A DNA stretch of 64,000 nucleotides from Candidatus Aalborgicola lynettensis (GCA_016719405.1 JADJZE010000001.1:620001-684000), one strand, 5' to 3'. Shown: positions 18,601 to 29,075, numbered from the stretch's first letter. Translations and numbers: made by a program. Notes: generated from the letters alone by a model not told the origin.

Positions 18601-21600
18601 CGGGGATTGCCGCGATGCGCAGCGATCAGATTCAGGCGCTGACCAGTTCGCAGATCCGTGCGCTGACAACCCAGCAGATCGCCGGGATGGAGACGCGCGA
18701 TATCGCCGTGCTCACGTCAGACCAGGTTGTTGCCTTGCACACCAGTCAGTTCAGCAAGCTCACCACAGCGCAGGTGGGTGCGATACAGTCGGCGCAAATG
18801 CAGGCGCTGGGCACGCAGGGGCTCGCCGCGCTGGGTACGTCTGCGATTGCAGCGCTCACGACTGCAGTTATCAGCACGCTCAATAGCGATCAAATTGTTG
18901 CACTCACGAGTGCCCAATTGTCTGCATTCAAGACCGGTCAGGTTGCGGCTTTGGGGACATCCCAAATAGCCGCCCTGCAAACGGACGATATTGTCGGGTT
19001 GAGTACCGCTGCCATCGTGGCCTTGCGCACCGACGCAGTCAATGCGCTCAATACCGACCAGATTCAGGCTCTAACGGGGGCGCAAGTCAAGGCACTGGAG
19101 ACGCGCGATCTTGCGGTACTCGGTACCGATGCGATCAGTGCGCTGTCGAGTCACCAGCTGGGTTTTTAACGACGGGCCAGGTCGCTTCGTTGCAGACCCA
19201 GCAGGTTCTGGCGCTGGGCACCGGCGGTATTCAGGCGCTGACGACGGCAGCGGTGTCCAAGTTGTCGACCGATGCGGTCCGCGCCCTGGATACTGACCAG
19301 GTTCAGGCACTGACGACCGCTCAGGTGGCCGCCCTGGCGACGCGCCAGGTGGCTGCACTGGGCACCGGACAGGTTGCAGCGCTGCAGCCCGAGGATGTCG
19401 CGATGCTCACCACGGGCGCCATTGTGGCGCTGGGCTCAGACGCCATCAACGCCTTGTCCACCGACCAGATTCAGGCGCTGACAACCAGTCAGATCAAGGC
19501 GATTGAAACGCGGGACATTGCGGCATTGGGTACCCACGCCATACAGGCAATGGGCACCGGCCAGTTTGGCAGCCTGACAACGGGCCAAATTAGTGCGCTC
19601 AGCACCGCCAGTGTCCTGGCCTTGGGCACGGCTGGTATTGCAGCACTCAGTACCGCTGCCATCGCTGCTTTGGGTACCAGCGCCATTGCCGTTTTGGGCA
19701 GTGACCAGATTGATGCGTTGACCACGACCCAGGCCAGCGTGCTGAAAACGAGCCAGGTCAATGCGCTGACCACCGATCAGCTCGTAGCCTTGTCCACGCA
19801 GAATATTGCCGTGCTCAGTACCGCAGCCATAGTGGCACTGGGAACCGCTGCTGTTGCGGCACTGACAACCGACCAGATTACCGCCCTGGGCACCAAGCAA
19901 GTTGCCGCCATGGAGACGCGGGATGTGGCCGTGCTCAGCACGGGTGCCATTGCCGCCCTGGGTACGCACCAGATACGTGCGCTCACAACAGCCCAAACGG
20001 CGGCCCTCAACACGGCAGATATCGTGGCCTTGGGGACTACCGGTATCGGCGCACTCAGTACGGCGGCCATTGCCAGCCTGAATACCCAATCAGTCAGCGT
20101 GTTGGGGACGCAGCAGATTGCGGCGCTCACCACCGCACAGGCCAGCGCACTCAAGACCAGCCAGGTCAGTGCATTGACTTCGCACCAGATCGCTGCGTTG
20201 GAGACGGAAGACTTGAATGCCCTGAGTACGGCGGCCATTGTGGCCCTCAGTAGCAGTGCCGTGTCAGCGTTGACTACAGACCAGGTAAGTGCTCTGGCCA
20301 CACGCCAGCTGATGGCACTGGAGACGCGCGATTTACCCGCGCTGACTACCGACGCCATTGCGGTGCTGACCAGCAGCCAGCTGGGCGCCCTTGGGAGCGC
20401 ACAAGTACGTGCTTTGGTAACCGATCAGGTCTCTGCACTCAGCAGCGGCCAGTTTGCGGCTTTGAATACGGGCGCCATCCAGGCACTGGGGACGCACCAA
20501 ATCGGCGTCATCCGCACCGAACAGATTGCGGGATGGACCACAGCACAGGTTGGCGCGTTGGGTTCACAGCAAATTCTCGCCCTCTCGACGGACAACGTAG
20601 CGGCTTTGAGCACCGCAAATATCGTGGCACTGAGTACCGGCGCAGTCCAGGCTCTTAGCACCGACCAAATTGCTGCACTCACCACGCTGCAGCTCGCAGC
20701 CATCGAATCGCGTGACGTTGCGGTGCTCAGCACCAACGCCATTGCCGCGTTGTCAACCCAGCAAATTGGTGCATTGACCACCACCCAGGTCAGTGCTTTG
20801 AACACGGCCGGCGTAGTGGCACTGGGGACAGCAGGATTGGGTGCGCTTAACACCACGGCGGTGACGGCGCTGAGCACGGCCGCCATTGCCGCGCTCACCA
20901 CGGATCAGGTGCACTCCGGTCTGAGCACGGAGCAGCTGCAAGCCCTCAAAACCAACCAGATCGTGGCGCTCAGCACCAATGCCATTGTGGCGCTGACCAC
21001 CGATCAATTGGGCTCGTTCACCTGCCCGCAGAACAACGCCTTGACCCCTGACCAAGTTAATGCCATTTTTTCGTCGGGCAACTCGGGCGCGTGGAATATG
21101 GGCTCACCAATCGTGCTCGATCTCAATGGCAATGGTATTCAGACCAGCAGTCTGGCACAGGGCGTGCAGTTTGATATCTTTGGCGTTGACCGTGCCATTC
21201 AAACCGGCTGGATCGCTGGCGGCGACGGCCTTCTGGTTATGGACCGCAATCACGATGGCACCATTAATGGCGGACGTGAACTGTTCGGGCAGGGTAGCGA
21301 TCTGCAAAACGGTAACAAGGCCCTTAACGGTTACCAGGCGATGGCCGAACTCGACAGCAACCACGATGGCGTGTTGAATGCGGGTGACCAGGCGTTCAAA
21401 GACCTCATGGTCTGGGTTGACAACAACAGCGATGGTGTCAGCCAGTCCCCCGAATTGCATGCTCTGGAAGAACTCGGAATTGCCGCACTGGACTTGAAAA
21501 CCCAGGCATCACACACCATGGACAATGGCAACCTTGTCGGGCTGGTTTCCGGTTACACCCGCACGGACGGCACTGTCCACGGCATGGCCGATGTGTGGTT

Positions 21601-21940
21601 TGCAGTTGGGCAATCGGGTGCGGCACTGTCGGCACCAGCGCTGCCGCCGCAGCCGCAGCCGTCCCTGAGTGCGGATGTGTCGTCGCTGGTGGATGCCTTG
21701 TCCTCATTTGCAGCAGGTATGCCAAGCTCGGGTGGGGTGGCCACTCCCGCATCGCCGGCTCAATCTGCGCAGGTGTGCAGCACTGTTCCAACTTCGCTGG
21801 CGTGCGCGCTGGATCAATTTGATGCCAACGGAAAAAACCGGGAGTTGTTGGCGGCCGGTTCTACACATGTATCGGCCAGACTGGACGCACAATACAAGAG
21901 CGAGGGCCCGATCACTCCGCTGTCACTGGGTCAAGGGTGA
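15666..21940 (+). CDS. giant octapeptide-repeat protein with Ca2+-binding-like C-terminus, three 1-bp frame breaks
   Basis: Starts at a GTG preceded by AAAGG. After a hydrophobic N-terminal stretch (F-G-F-S-S-A-L-S-A-I-R-F), without a clear signal peptide, the protein is a near-continuous array of about 215 octapeptides of consensus L-x-T-x-Q-[IV]-A-A, each 24 bp. After about residue 1800 comes a domain with several D-x-[ND]-x-[DN]-G loops (D-L-N-G-N-G, D-R-N-H-D-G-T-I, D-S-N-H-D-G-V-L, D-N-N-S-D-G-V), as in the C-termini of RTX-like secreted proteins, then a Pro/Ala/Ser-rich tail. Three breaks are visible: a missing A near 16512, an extra A at 17067-17069 and a missing T at 19163-19167. The constant 24-bp period lets the frame be restored, giving about 2,091 residues. 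I do not know its function; a secreted or surface structural protein is a guess. No type I secretion genes are nearby. Confidence 0.75.
16311..18468 (+). repeat. three tandem 720-bp copies within the octapeptide array
   Basis: Units begin near 16311, 17030 and 17751. The nominal period is 720 bp, equal to 30 octapeptide codon blocks; the observed spacings of 719 and 721 are explained by one lost and one gained base. Copies are nearly identical with scattered substitutions (for example GAGCAG versus CAGCAG near 18169), so they are real duplicates rather than one collapsed region. The third unit diverges near 18468. Confidence 0.85.
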
Positions 21941-21993
21941 TTGGGGGGGGGCGGCGCGGCGCGGCGCGGGCGGCGCCTTTGCGGGCGGCCAAG

Positions 21994-22542
21994 TCAGGGC
22001 GCGCCAGCCGTGGTTTGTTCGCTGGTGTTGACGCGTCGGGCGCCATCGAAGCGGCTGTTCCAGTAAGCGATGCCCATGTCTTCGACCCGCACCTCAGCGC
22101 CTGGCTTGGGCGAATGAATGAATTTCCCGCCACCGACGTAAATGCCGACGTGACTAAAAGCGCGTTGCATGGTGTTGAAGAACACCAGGTCACCGGGCTG
22201 CAGATCGTGGCGTTCGATTTTTTGTGACGACGCAGCCTGTTGCTCTGCTCGGCGGGGCAAAATGAGCCCCGCAGTTTGTTGGTAGATGGCTTTCACGAAA
22301 CCGCTGCAATCAAAGCCGGTTTCGAAACTGTTGCCGCCGTGTTTGTAGGGAACGCCCAAAAACGCCATGGCATTGACAACCAGCTCTGAAGCGCGGGACT
22401 CCACTTTGCCACCCACTTCACCAATGCGTGCCATCAGCCCCCGCTCGGCCATAAAACTGGCCATTTCGTCGGTATTGGCAGCAGGAGCAGCCAGCCCCCA
22501 GTGGGTGAAAAATAGCGAAAACGCCAGTACAAAAAGTCGCAT
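21994..22542 (-). CDS. NlpC/P60 family exported cysteine peptidase (probable peptidoglycan endopeptidase)
   Basis: A 182-residue protein with an N-terminal signal peptide (M-R-L-F-V-L-A-F-S-L-F-F, cleavage probably near G-L-A-A-P). The NlpC/P60 catalytic residues are C79 in F-D-C-S-G-F, H131 in S-H-V-G-I-Y-V-G and H143 in F-I-H-S-P. These enzymes cut the gamma-D-Glu to diaminopimelate bond in peptidoglycan stem peptides, here presumably in the periplasm. There is no separate binding domain, and the length is typical of minimal proteobacterial NlpC proteins. It is divergent from the isochorismatase-like gene; the roughly 200-bp gap between them is AT-rich compared with the surroundings and likely holds both promoters. 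Confidence 0.9.
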   Translation of the reverse strand: MRLFVLAFSLFFTHWGLAAPAANTDEMASFMAERGLMARIGEVGGKVESRASELVVNAMAFLGVPYKHGGNSFETGFDCSGFVKAIYQQTAGLILPRRAEQQAASSQKIERHDLQPGDLVFFNTMQRAFSHVGIYVGGGKFIHSPKPGAEVRVEDMGIAYWNSRFDGARRVNTSEQTTAGAP

Positions 22543-22740
22543 CGGGTCAGCTTAACTGCGCTGGTGGGCAGTGTCAATAGTGATAAAACAGATCAAAAGC
22601 ATCATCTAATCGGTTGATTTCATTGGGTTATTTCACAATCTACAAATGCTTGGCTGGTCGAAAAAAGCACGACCGTACGCATTTTACCGGCCATGGGCGA
22701 TTGGTTATGCTCTGAGCCCCTGTTCTTGAAAGCGCCATCT

Positions 22741-23352
22741 ATGTTGCTAGTTTCCGAAGAGTCCCAATTGGTTTTGGTCGATTTTCAGGCCCGTTTGATG
22801 CCGGTCATCTTTGACAACCATGCCGTCATGGCCAATGTGGTGCGGCTGGCGCAGATGGCGTCTTTGCTGCAGGTTCCGGTGTTTGCCACCGAACAAAACC
22901 CGTCCAAATTGGGTGCCAGTGTCCCGGAGCTTCAAGCCGTTTTGCAGCAGACGGGTGCACGCGTACTGTCCAAGATGCAGTTCAGTGCGGTAGAGGAAGG
23001 CTTGGGCGAGTGGCTGCGCCCGCCCGCCAAACCGGTGCAGGGCAACGCCCGCAGCCTGCCCAAACATTTGCAGAAACCGGCTGCCGGTTCGCAGCGCGAC
23101 ACTATTGTGCTGGCCGGGGTGGAGGCGCATGTGTGCCTGTTGCAAACGGCGCTGGATTTGCTGGAAGACGAGTTTGATGTGTGGGTGGTGACGGATGCCT
23201 GCAGTTCGCGCACCGAACGCAACCGCGACGCCGCCTTTGACCGCCTGGCCGGTGCCGGTGCCGAACTGGTGACCACCGAAATGGTGGCGTTCGAGTGGTT
23301 GCGCACATCCGAGCACCCCGCCTTCAAGGCCGTGCAGGCGCTGATCAAATAG
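22741..23352 (+). CDS. isochorismatase-like cysteine hydrolase
   Basis: A 203-residue member of the isochorismatase/nicotinamidase superfamily with the expected catalytic triad: D14 in V-L-V-D-F-Q, K78 in R-V-L-S-K-M-Q-F and C132 in G-V-E-A-H-V-C-L-L-Q-T-A. The family hydrolyses small amides or vinyl ethers; the YcaC-type subgroup has no settled substrate, so the substrate here is open. I choose the ATG giving M-L-L-V-S-E-E-S rather than an in-frame start 48 bp upstream because the conserved fold begins immediately after it. It stands about 180 bp upstream of prpE in the same direction; a shared transcript is possible but not evident. Confidence 0.87.
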   Translation: MLLVSEESQLVLVDFQARLMPVIFDNHAVMANVVRLAQMASLLQVPVFATEQNPSKLGASVPELQAVLQQTGARVLSKMQFSAVEEGLGEWLRPPAKPVQGNARSLPKHLQKPAAGSQRDTIVLAGVEAHVCLLQTALDLLEDEFDVWVVTDACSSRTERNRDAAFDRLAGAGAELVTTEMVAFEWLRTSEHPAFKAVQALIK

Positions 23353-23529
23353 ACCTGCGCGACAGATAGACCCGCGCGGGTAACACCGCATCCCCAATCC
23401 GGTGCATTCATAGCCTGGCTTTGCGCAGAGGCCGGGTTGGTGGGTGCGTGTGGGGAGGGCGTCAGCCCGCAGCAAGCTGGGTGCCCACAATGGCGAGAGC
23501 CATTCCAAAAGACTGTCCGGAGACACCGC

Positions 23530-25473
23530 ATGACCCACACCAGCCCCAGCCCGTCGTATGCCGATTTTTTCCAGCGTTCGTTGCACGACCGTGACGGATT
23601 TTGGGCCGAGCAGGCCCAACTGGTGGACTGGCAGACCCCGCCGCAGCAGATTTGCGACTACAGCAATCCGCCGTTTGCACGCTGGTTTGTCGGTGGCACC
23701 ACCAACCTGTGCCATAACGCGGTCGACCGCCACCTGAAAGACCGCGCCCACCAGGCCGCGCTGATTGCGGTTTCCACCGAAACCAATCGTGAGAAGGTGT
23801 ACACCTTTACCGACCTGCACGCCGAAGTGCAGCGCATGGCCGCCGTGCTCAAGGAGCTGGGTGTACAAAAGGGCGACCGTGTGCTGATTTACATGCCCAT
23901 GATTGCCGAGGCTGCCTTTGCCATGCTGGCCTGTGCTCGCATTGGCGCCATCCACTCGGTGGTGTTTGGCGGGTTTGCTGCAGTGTCGCTGGCCTCGCGG
24001 ATTGAAGACGCGGCACCCAAGGTCATCGTCAGTGCCGATGCCGGTTCGCGCGGTGGCAAGGTGGTGGAATACAAACCCCTGCTGGACGAGGCCATTCATC
24101 TCTCCAGCCACAAGCCCGATGCCGTGCTGCTGGCCGACCGCGCGCTCGCTGCTATGAATTTAGTAGCTACACGTGACCACCTGTGGGCGCAAATGCGCGA
24201 AAAACACCTGAACACCGTGGTGCCCTGCGAGTGGGTCGATGCCACCCACCCCAGCTACACGCTGTACACCAGCGGCACCACCGGCAAACCCAAAGGTGTG
24301 CAGCGCGACACGGGTGGTTATGCCGTGGCGCTGGCAGCCAGCATGAAGCACATCTACTGCGGCAACCCGGGTGAAACCTATTTCTCCACCAGCGACATCG
24401 GCTGGGTGGTGGGCCACAGTTACATCATCTACGGCCCGCTGATCGCTGGCATGGCCACCATCCTGTACGAAGGCCTGCCGATCCGGCCCGACGGCGGCAT
24501 CTGGTGGAGCCTGGTGGAAAAGTACAAGGTCACCGTCATGTTCAGCGCACCCACTGCGGTGCGGGTTTTGAAAAAGCAGGACCCGGCACTGCTCACCCAA
24601 TACGACCTGTCCAGCCTGCGCGCCCTGTTCCTGGCCGGTGAGCCGCTGGACGAACCCACGGCCCAGTGGATCAGCGAGGGCCTGAAAAAGCCCATCATCG
24701 ACAACTATTGGCAGACCGAAACCGGCTGGCCGATTCTTGGCCTCGCCAACGGGGTCGAAAAAAAACCCAGCAAGTTTGGCAGCCCCGGCATTCCTATGTA
24801 CGGCTACAACGTGCAGTTGCTCGATGAAAACACCGGCGAGCCGCTGACGGGTGCCAACCAGAAGGGTGTGGTCGCTATTGAGGGCCCGTTGCCGCCCGGT
24901 TGTATGCAAACCGTGTGGCGCGACGACGCCCGTTTTGTTAACACCTACTGGAGGCGCATTCCCGGCAAGCTCGAGAACGGGAAACAGCAAGCTGACCGCT
25001 TGCTGTACAGCACCTTCGACTGGGGTGTGCGCGATGACGATGGCTACTTCTTCATCCTGGGCCGCACCGATGATGTGATCAACGTCGCTGGTCACCGCCT
25101 GGGCACACGGGAGATCGAAGAGGCCATCTCCGGCCACCCCAATATCTCAGAGGTAGCCGTAGTGGGTGTGGCCGACGCCCTCAAGGGCCAGGTGGCCGTC
25201 GCTTTTGCCGTGGTCAAAGATGCCAGCGCGCTGGTAGACGATGCCGCCCGGGCCCGGCTGGAAGCCGAAGTGATGAAAACCGTGGACAACACCATTGGCG
25301 CCGTTGGGCGCCCGGCGCGTGTGCGTTTTGTGACTGTGTTGCCCAAAACCCGCAGTGGCAAGCTGCTGCGCCGTGCCATTCAGGCGGTGTGTGAAGGCCG
25401 TGATGCGGGTGACCTGACCACCATGGAAGACCCGGCTGCGCTGCAGCAGATTCGGGATGTGGTAGCGCCTTAA
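23530..25473 (+). CDS. prpE: propionyl-CoA synthetase
   Basis: PrpE activates propionate to propionyl-CoA with ATP via an adenylate intermediate, the entry to the methylcitrate cycle or to odd-chain polyhydroxyalkanoate monomers. The 647-residue protein has the adenylate-forming signature Y-T-S-G-T-T-G-K-P-K-G (near 246), W-Q-T-E-T-G-W-P, D-W-G-V-R-D-D-D-G-Y and the C-terminal catalytic lysine in K-T-R-S-G-K-L-L-R-R (around 609). The N-terminal S-P-S-P-S-Y-A-D-F-F-Q-R-S and the S-A-D-A-G-S-R-G-G-K-V-V-E-Y block distinguish PrpE from acetyl-CoA synthetase. The start ATG gives the standard N-terminus. An eroded copy of the dispersed repeat appears to be translated inside it (L-A-A-M-N-L-V-A-T). 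Confidence 0.95.
   Translation: MTHTSPSPSYADFFQRSLHDRDGFWAEQAQLVDWQTPPQQICDYSNPPFARWFVGGTTNLCHNAVDRHLKDRAHQAALIAVSTETNREKVYTFTDLHAEVQRMAAVLKELGVQKGDRVLIYMPMIAEAAFAMLACARIGAIHSVVFGGFAAVSLASRIEDAAPKVIVSADAGSRGGKVVEYKPLLDEAIHLSSHKPDAVLLADRALAAMNLVATRDHLWAQMREKHLNTVVPCEWVDATHPSYTLYTSGTTGKPKGVQRDTGGYAVALAASMKHIYCGNPGETYFSTSDIGWVVGHSYIIYGPLIAGMATILYEGLPIRPDGGIWWSLVEKYKVTVMFSAPTAVRVLKKQDPALLTQYDLSSLRALFLAGEPLDEPTAQWISEGLKKPIIDNYWQTETGWPILGLANGVEKKPSKFGSPGIPMYGYNVQLLDENTGEPLTGANQKGVVAIEGPLPPGCMQTVWRDDARFVNTYWRRIPGKLENGKQQADRLLYSTFDWGVRDDDGYFFILGRTDDVINVAGHRLGTREIEEAISGHPNISEVAVVGVADALKGQVAVAFAVVKDASALVDDAARARLEAEVMKTVDNTIGAVGRPARVRFVTVLPKTRSGKLLRRAIQAVCEGRDAGDLTTMEDPAALQQIRDVVAP
24147..24198 (+). repeat. 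dispersed two-hairpin element, eroded copy inside prpE
   Basis: CTGCTATGAATTTAGTAGCT resembles the first hairpin of the element, and CACCTGTGGGCGCAAATGC resembles the right arm. It is in frame and encodes part of the linker between the PrpE N-terminal and ATP-binding blocks. Divergent, so chance similarity is not excluded. Confidence 0.4.
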
Positions 25474-25522
25474 AACCCCCGTGTGACCCCGGCGTTCAAC
25501 CCGTTTCCCGGTTTCGGCTTTT

Positions 25523-27372
25523 TTACAGTTCCAGGTCGATTTCCAGTGAGCCGGGGGCGTCGCCGGTGTTGTTGGCCTTGGGCGCCGTGGGCGCTTTGGC
25601 CATGGTCGGCATGGGCTCGGCACGGCCAGCAAGGCCGTGCAGCATGACCAGTTCCTTGAATGCGGCCAAATCAAAGGGCTGGGCATTTTTCTCCCAGGGG
25701 TCGCGCAGGATGCAGGATTCAAGTACCTCCAGCGCTTTGGGGCTGTTCCACAGTTTTTCGATGTGGGCCAACAGATCGGGGTACGCATCCAGGGCACGCC
25801 CTTCGCTGCGGAACAAGGCGAACTCGGGCACCGCCACATTGAAGGCCTGCATGCACTCGTCGCGGAACTGGCGGAAATCGGTTTTCAGGCTGCGGACGTT
25901 GGCGATGCGCAGCAGTTCCAGGTAGATCAGGGGGCAGTCTTTGCTGTTGGCACGAATGCGTTTTTCCAGCATTTCGATGGCTTCATCGGTTTTGCCCAGG
26001 CTATCAAAATACGCGGCTTGCTGGCGCAGGTCGAATTGACTTTCGGAATCGAGTTCAAGCACGGACGCCGTGGTGGCCAGTAGAGGTGACGGTGCCGAGT
26101 CGGCGGATTTGGGGGCTGAAGACCCGTCCGCCGGAGGGTGAATCAGTTTGTCGTAGGAATCGTTGTCCACTTCCATTTCCACCAGATCAACCCCCGGATC
26201 GTCTTGTTTGGGGGGCGTTATGCCGACGGCTGCAGGGATGGTAGGCAACGCCGTGGCCAGCGTTGCAGTGGTCGATGCCGCTGCAGTGGGGCGTGCGGCT
26301 GGCGCGGGTGCGTCATCATCATCTTGTTGCGAGTTCGCCCAGCCGTGGTGCACCACCGGTCGCCGGTTCCACAACACGGCAATAGCCGCCAGACAGGCCA
26401 GCACCAAGGCCGCCAAGGCATACACCAGCGCGGAGGAAACCCGATCGGCCTCGGCCTGTTCCATGCGTGTGCGCATTTGGGCCAATGTGGCTTCGTTTTT
26501 GGCCGTTTGTTCCAGCAATTTTTTAACGTCGTCTTGCAACTGCGCAATGCGCTGTGCATCGCGCACCATGTCCTCCAGCGGGATGACGGTGGTGGTGGCT
26601 TCCAGGGTTTTGATGCGTTCCGACAGGTTTTCCAGCGGGTCGAGTTTGAGTCGTGCACGCTGCGCTTTGGCCGGGGTGGTCTCCGCAGCAGCCGGTTTGT
26701 GCACCGCAGGTTTATGGGTGACCGGTTTGGGGGGCTTGCCTCCCCGGGCGGAGGGGGTGCCTTGCGGGTCGGGTCGGGCGCGTGGGGCTTTACGAGTGGC
26801 GGGCGTGGCTGCGTCGGGTGCGCTGGGTGTGTTGGAACGATCGGTGCGCGTGGCAGTGGTTGCGTCTGCCGGCGAAGTGGGTGAAACGGTTGAAGCGGCC
26901 GAGGTGTTAGCGACCACAAGGGCCGGTGTATCAACGGGTGTTGATGTGGCCACCGCATCGGCCACACGGGCCAGTGAGTCGCTGGTTTCTGGCACGTTGG
27001 GGTAATCGGCCAGCATCACAAAACGGCGAGACACCTTTTGGCCGCAGCCAATCTGCAGGTACACCGTGACCATGGGCTCGTCAATGGCGGCGGCGCTGGT
27101 AATTTGCACCGTGTGGGTGCCTACCGGCTCTGCGGGTGCCTGCTGAACCTGCACGCGGGCCGGGTCTTGCCGTGTGTCGGCGTAGTACACGTCGGCCTGG
27201 GCACACAGGCTGGAGTCGGCGGTGGCGGTGGCGGAGTCGAGTTGCACCGGGACCGACAGTGCCAAGGCTTGCCAATCCACGCAGCGCCGTGGACACGCCC
27301 TACTGTCAGCGCAGCGCTGCTCACAGATGCACCACCTATCAAAAGGCCAAGAAACAATGCAGTACGGTTCAT
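25523..27372 (-). CDS. FimV/HubP-like membrane protein with one frame break
   Basis: A protein of about 616 residues once one break is repaired. The signal peptide M-N-R-T-A-L-F-L-G-L-L-I-G-G and first residues (to W-I-G-K-P) lie in one frame; the rest continues in another from L-A-L-S-V-P-V-Q-L-D. Restoring one A on the plus strand at the AA doublet near 27263 joins them. The N-terminal periplasmic part (A-D-V-Y-Y-A-D-T-R, then V-T-V-Y-L-Q-I-G-C-G-Q-K) resembles the FimV N-terminal domain of Burkholderiales. A Pro/Ala/Lys-rich linker, a coiled coil, one membrane segment (A-L-V-Y-A-L-A-A-L-V-L-A-C-L-A) and a cytoplasmic acidic and TPR-like part follow. FimV proteins organise cell poles and type IV pili; that role is inferred. 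Confidence 0.7.
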
Positions 27373-27514
27373 AACATCGATCCACCATGAATTGAGGACC
27401 ATTGTGGCACTGCCCAAATCCGATGTCATGGTCTATTTTGGAGCGCTCTGCCGGTTTTGGGTAAGGCGGGCGTCAGCAAACGGGCTTTGTCTGGGCTGAC
27501 GCCAGTAGTTTCCT

Positions 27515-27572
27515 GAATACTCCTTTTTTGATAGCTAGTACGCCTTGTCTGACGTGCGCAAACGGTCTTTTT
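27515..27572 (+). repeat. dispersed two-hairpin element, copy 2
   Basis: CTCCTTTTTTGATAGCTAGTA forms the left part; the right arm is GTGCGCAAACGG followed by a T-run. It lies in the roughly 260-bp gap between the divergent FimV-like and EAL genes. Apart from this element I see no gene in that gap; it should contain both promoters. Confidence 0.65.
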
Positions 27573-27634
27573 AATGCCCAAGTAGATGTAATCCCAATCG
27601 GTGGGGCGATAATTGACCCTCAACGCGCCCGCCG

Positions 27635-28966
27635 ATGCAAACACCCATTACCCCTTTCGAACTTGGCGCACGCCATCGCCACCGTGTGCGCAGCATGTTG
27701 TGGTTGGGTGCCGGTGTGATGACCCTGATGGGCCTGGGTTGGTCGATTTTTTTTGGCATGACGGGCGCCTGGTTTTTTGTTGCCCTGATTGCCGTATTTA
27801 TTGCGGTGGGTATCGGCGTGGGGGTGCTGACCTACCTGCGGCGCACCCGGCTGGCCAGTTACATCTTTATTGCAGCCAGTTTTGTCATCGTGTGCGCGGT
27901 GGCGTGGGTACTGGACGTGCCCAGCTCCGAAGAACCACGCACCATTCACCTGTTCTTGCTGTTTCTGGCGCTTTCCTCGGGCTTGTTCCTGCGCGACGAA
28001 CCCTTGCCGTTTCGCCTGGCGGTGGCGGGAACCTGCTTTGCCGCCTTTGTGGGGTTTGCCAGCACCAATGCCGGCCTGGATTCGGTCTATGCCTTGCCCG
28101 ACAGCGTGCGTGTGGTGGGCACCTGGCTCAATACCTCGTTTTCCATCATCGCCATGTACACACTGGTGCACGTCATGGTGTCGGATCTGGCCGAAACGTC
28201 GGCCCTGGGGCGGGAGTTGCGCGAGGGTATTGAACGCGGTGAGTTTTTTTTGCTCTACCAGCCCCAGGTCACTTCGCAGGGCAAGGTGCTGGGGGCCGAA
28301 GTGCTGCTGCGCTGGCAGCAGCCCGAGCGCGGGCTGGTGGGGCCCGACGAATTCATTGCGCTGGCCGAAAAAACCGGCCTGATTTTGCCGCTGGGCATGT
28401 GGACACTGGGTGCTGCATGCGAGCAGTTGGCACAGTGGGCGCTTAATCCGCACACCGCCCATTGCACAGTTGCCGTAAATGTCAGCGCGCATCAGCTGCA
28501 GCAGGCCGATTTTGTAGGGCAGGTGCAATCCGCACTGGAGCGCACCGGTGCGCGGGCGCAGTTGCTCAAGCTGGAGCTGACCGAAAGCGTGCTGGCGCAC
28601 GACCTAGACGACATCATTGCAAAAATGGCGGCTTTGAAGGCGCTGGGGGTGGGGTTTTCGCTCGACGACTTTGGCACCGGATACTCGTCGCTGAGTTACC
28701 TCAAGCACCTGCCACTGGACCAGATCAAAATTGACCAGTCTTTTGTGCGCGATGTGGACACCAATACCTACGATGCATCGATTGCCCGCACCATCATCAG
28801 CCTGGGTCAGGGGCTTAATTTTGCGGTGATTGCCGAGGGGGTGGAGACGCAGCAGCAGCGCGACTTTCTGATCGCCAACGGATGCCACACCTTCCAGGGT
28901 GATTTTTTCAGCAAACCCATCACAGCGCCCGAATTTGCCGCATTTGTGGCACGCCAGTTGCCTTGA
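27635..28966 (+). CDS. membrane EAL-domain protein, probable c-di-GMP phosphodiesterase
   Basis: A 443-residue protein with about six hydrophobic segments in residues 20-190 and a C-terminal EAL domain. There is no GGDEF domain. The signature is E-V-L (A-E-V-L-L-R-W) rather than E-A-L, a tolerated variation; N in A-V-N-V-S-A-H, E in L-E-L-T-E-S, D-D-F-G-T-G-Y-S-S, K in I-K-I-D-Q-S-F and E in A-E-G-V-E-T are all there, so hydrolysis of c-di-GMP is likely. It is the second EAL protein in the window. The next gene, the kinase-HDOD fusion, begins 109 bp downstream in the same direction. Confidence 0.87.
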   Translation: MQTPITPFELGARHRHRVRSMLWLGAGVMTLMGLGWSIFFGMTGAWFFVALIAVFIAVGIGVGVLTYLRRTRLASYIFIAASFVIVCAVAWVLDVPSSEEPRTIHLFLLFLALSSGLFLRDEPLPFRLAVAGTCFAAFVGFASTNAGLDSVYALPDSVRVVGTWLNTSFSIIAMYTLVHVMVSDLAETSALGRELREGIERGEFFLLYQPQVTSQGKVLGAEVLLRWQQPERGLVGPDEFIALAEKTGLILPLGMWTLGAACEQLAQWALNPHTAHCTVAVNVSAHQLQQADFVGQVQSALERTGARAQLLKLELTESVLAHDLDDIIAKMAALKALGVGFSLDDFGTGYSSLSYLKHLPLDQIKIDQSFVRDVDTNTYDASIARTIISLGQGLNFAVIAEGVETQQQRDFLIANGCHTFQGDFFSKPITAPEFAAFVARQLP

Positions 28967-29075
28967 GTGCGCCCGGTGCTGACCTGCCGATGCGTGCGCT
29001 GCAAGGGCAATATATCGGTGTCATACTGGGGCCCCGCCATCCATCCAACCCTCGCCTCCGGAACCATCCCAGACC

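Noticed and set aside
15780..21040. CRISPR-like or satellite array
   Set aside because: The repeated 24-bp units have no constant repeat and unique spacer structure; every unit is translated and varies by codon, which fits a coding repeat.
23370..23385. Palindrome CCCGCGCGGG after the isochorismatase gene as a terminator
   Set aside because: It has no T-run and such palindromes are expected by chance in this GC-rich sequence.
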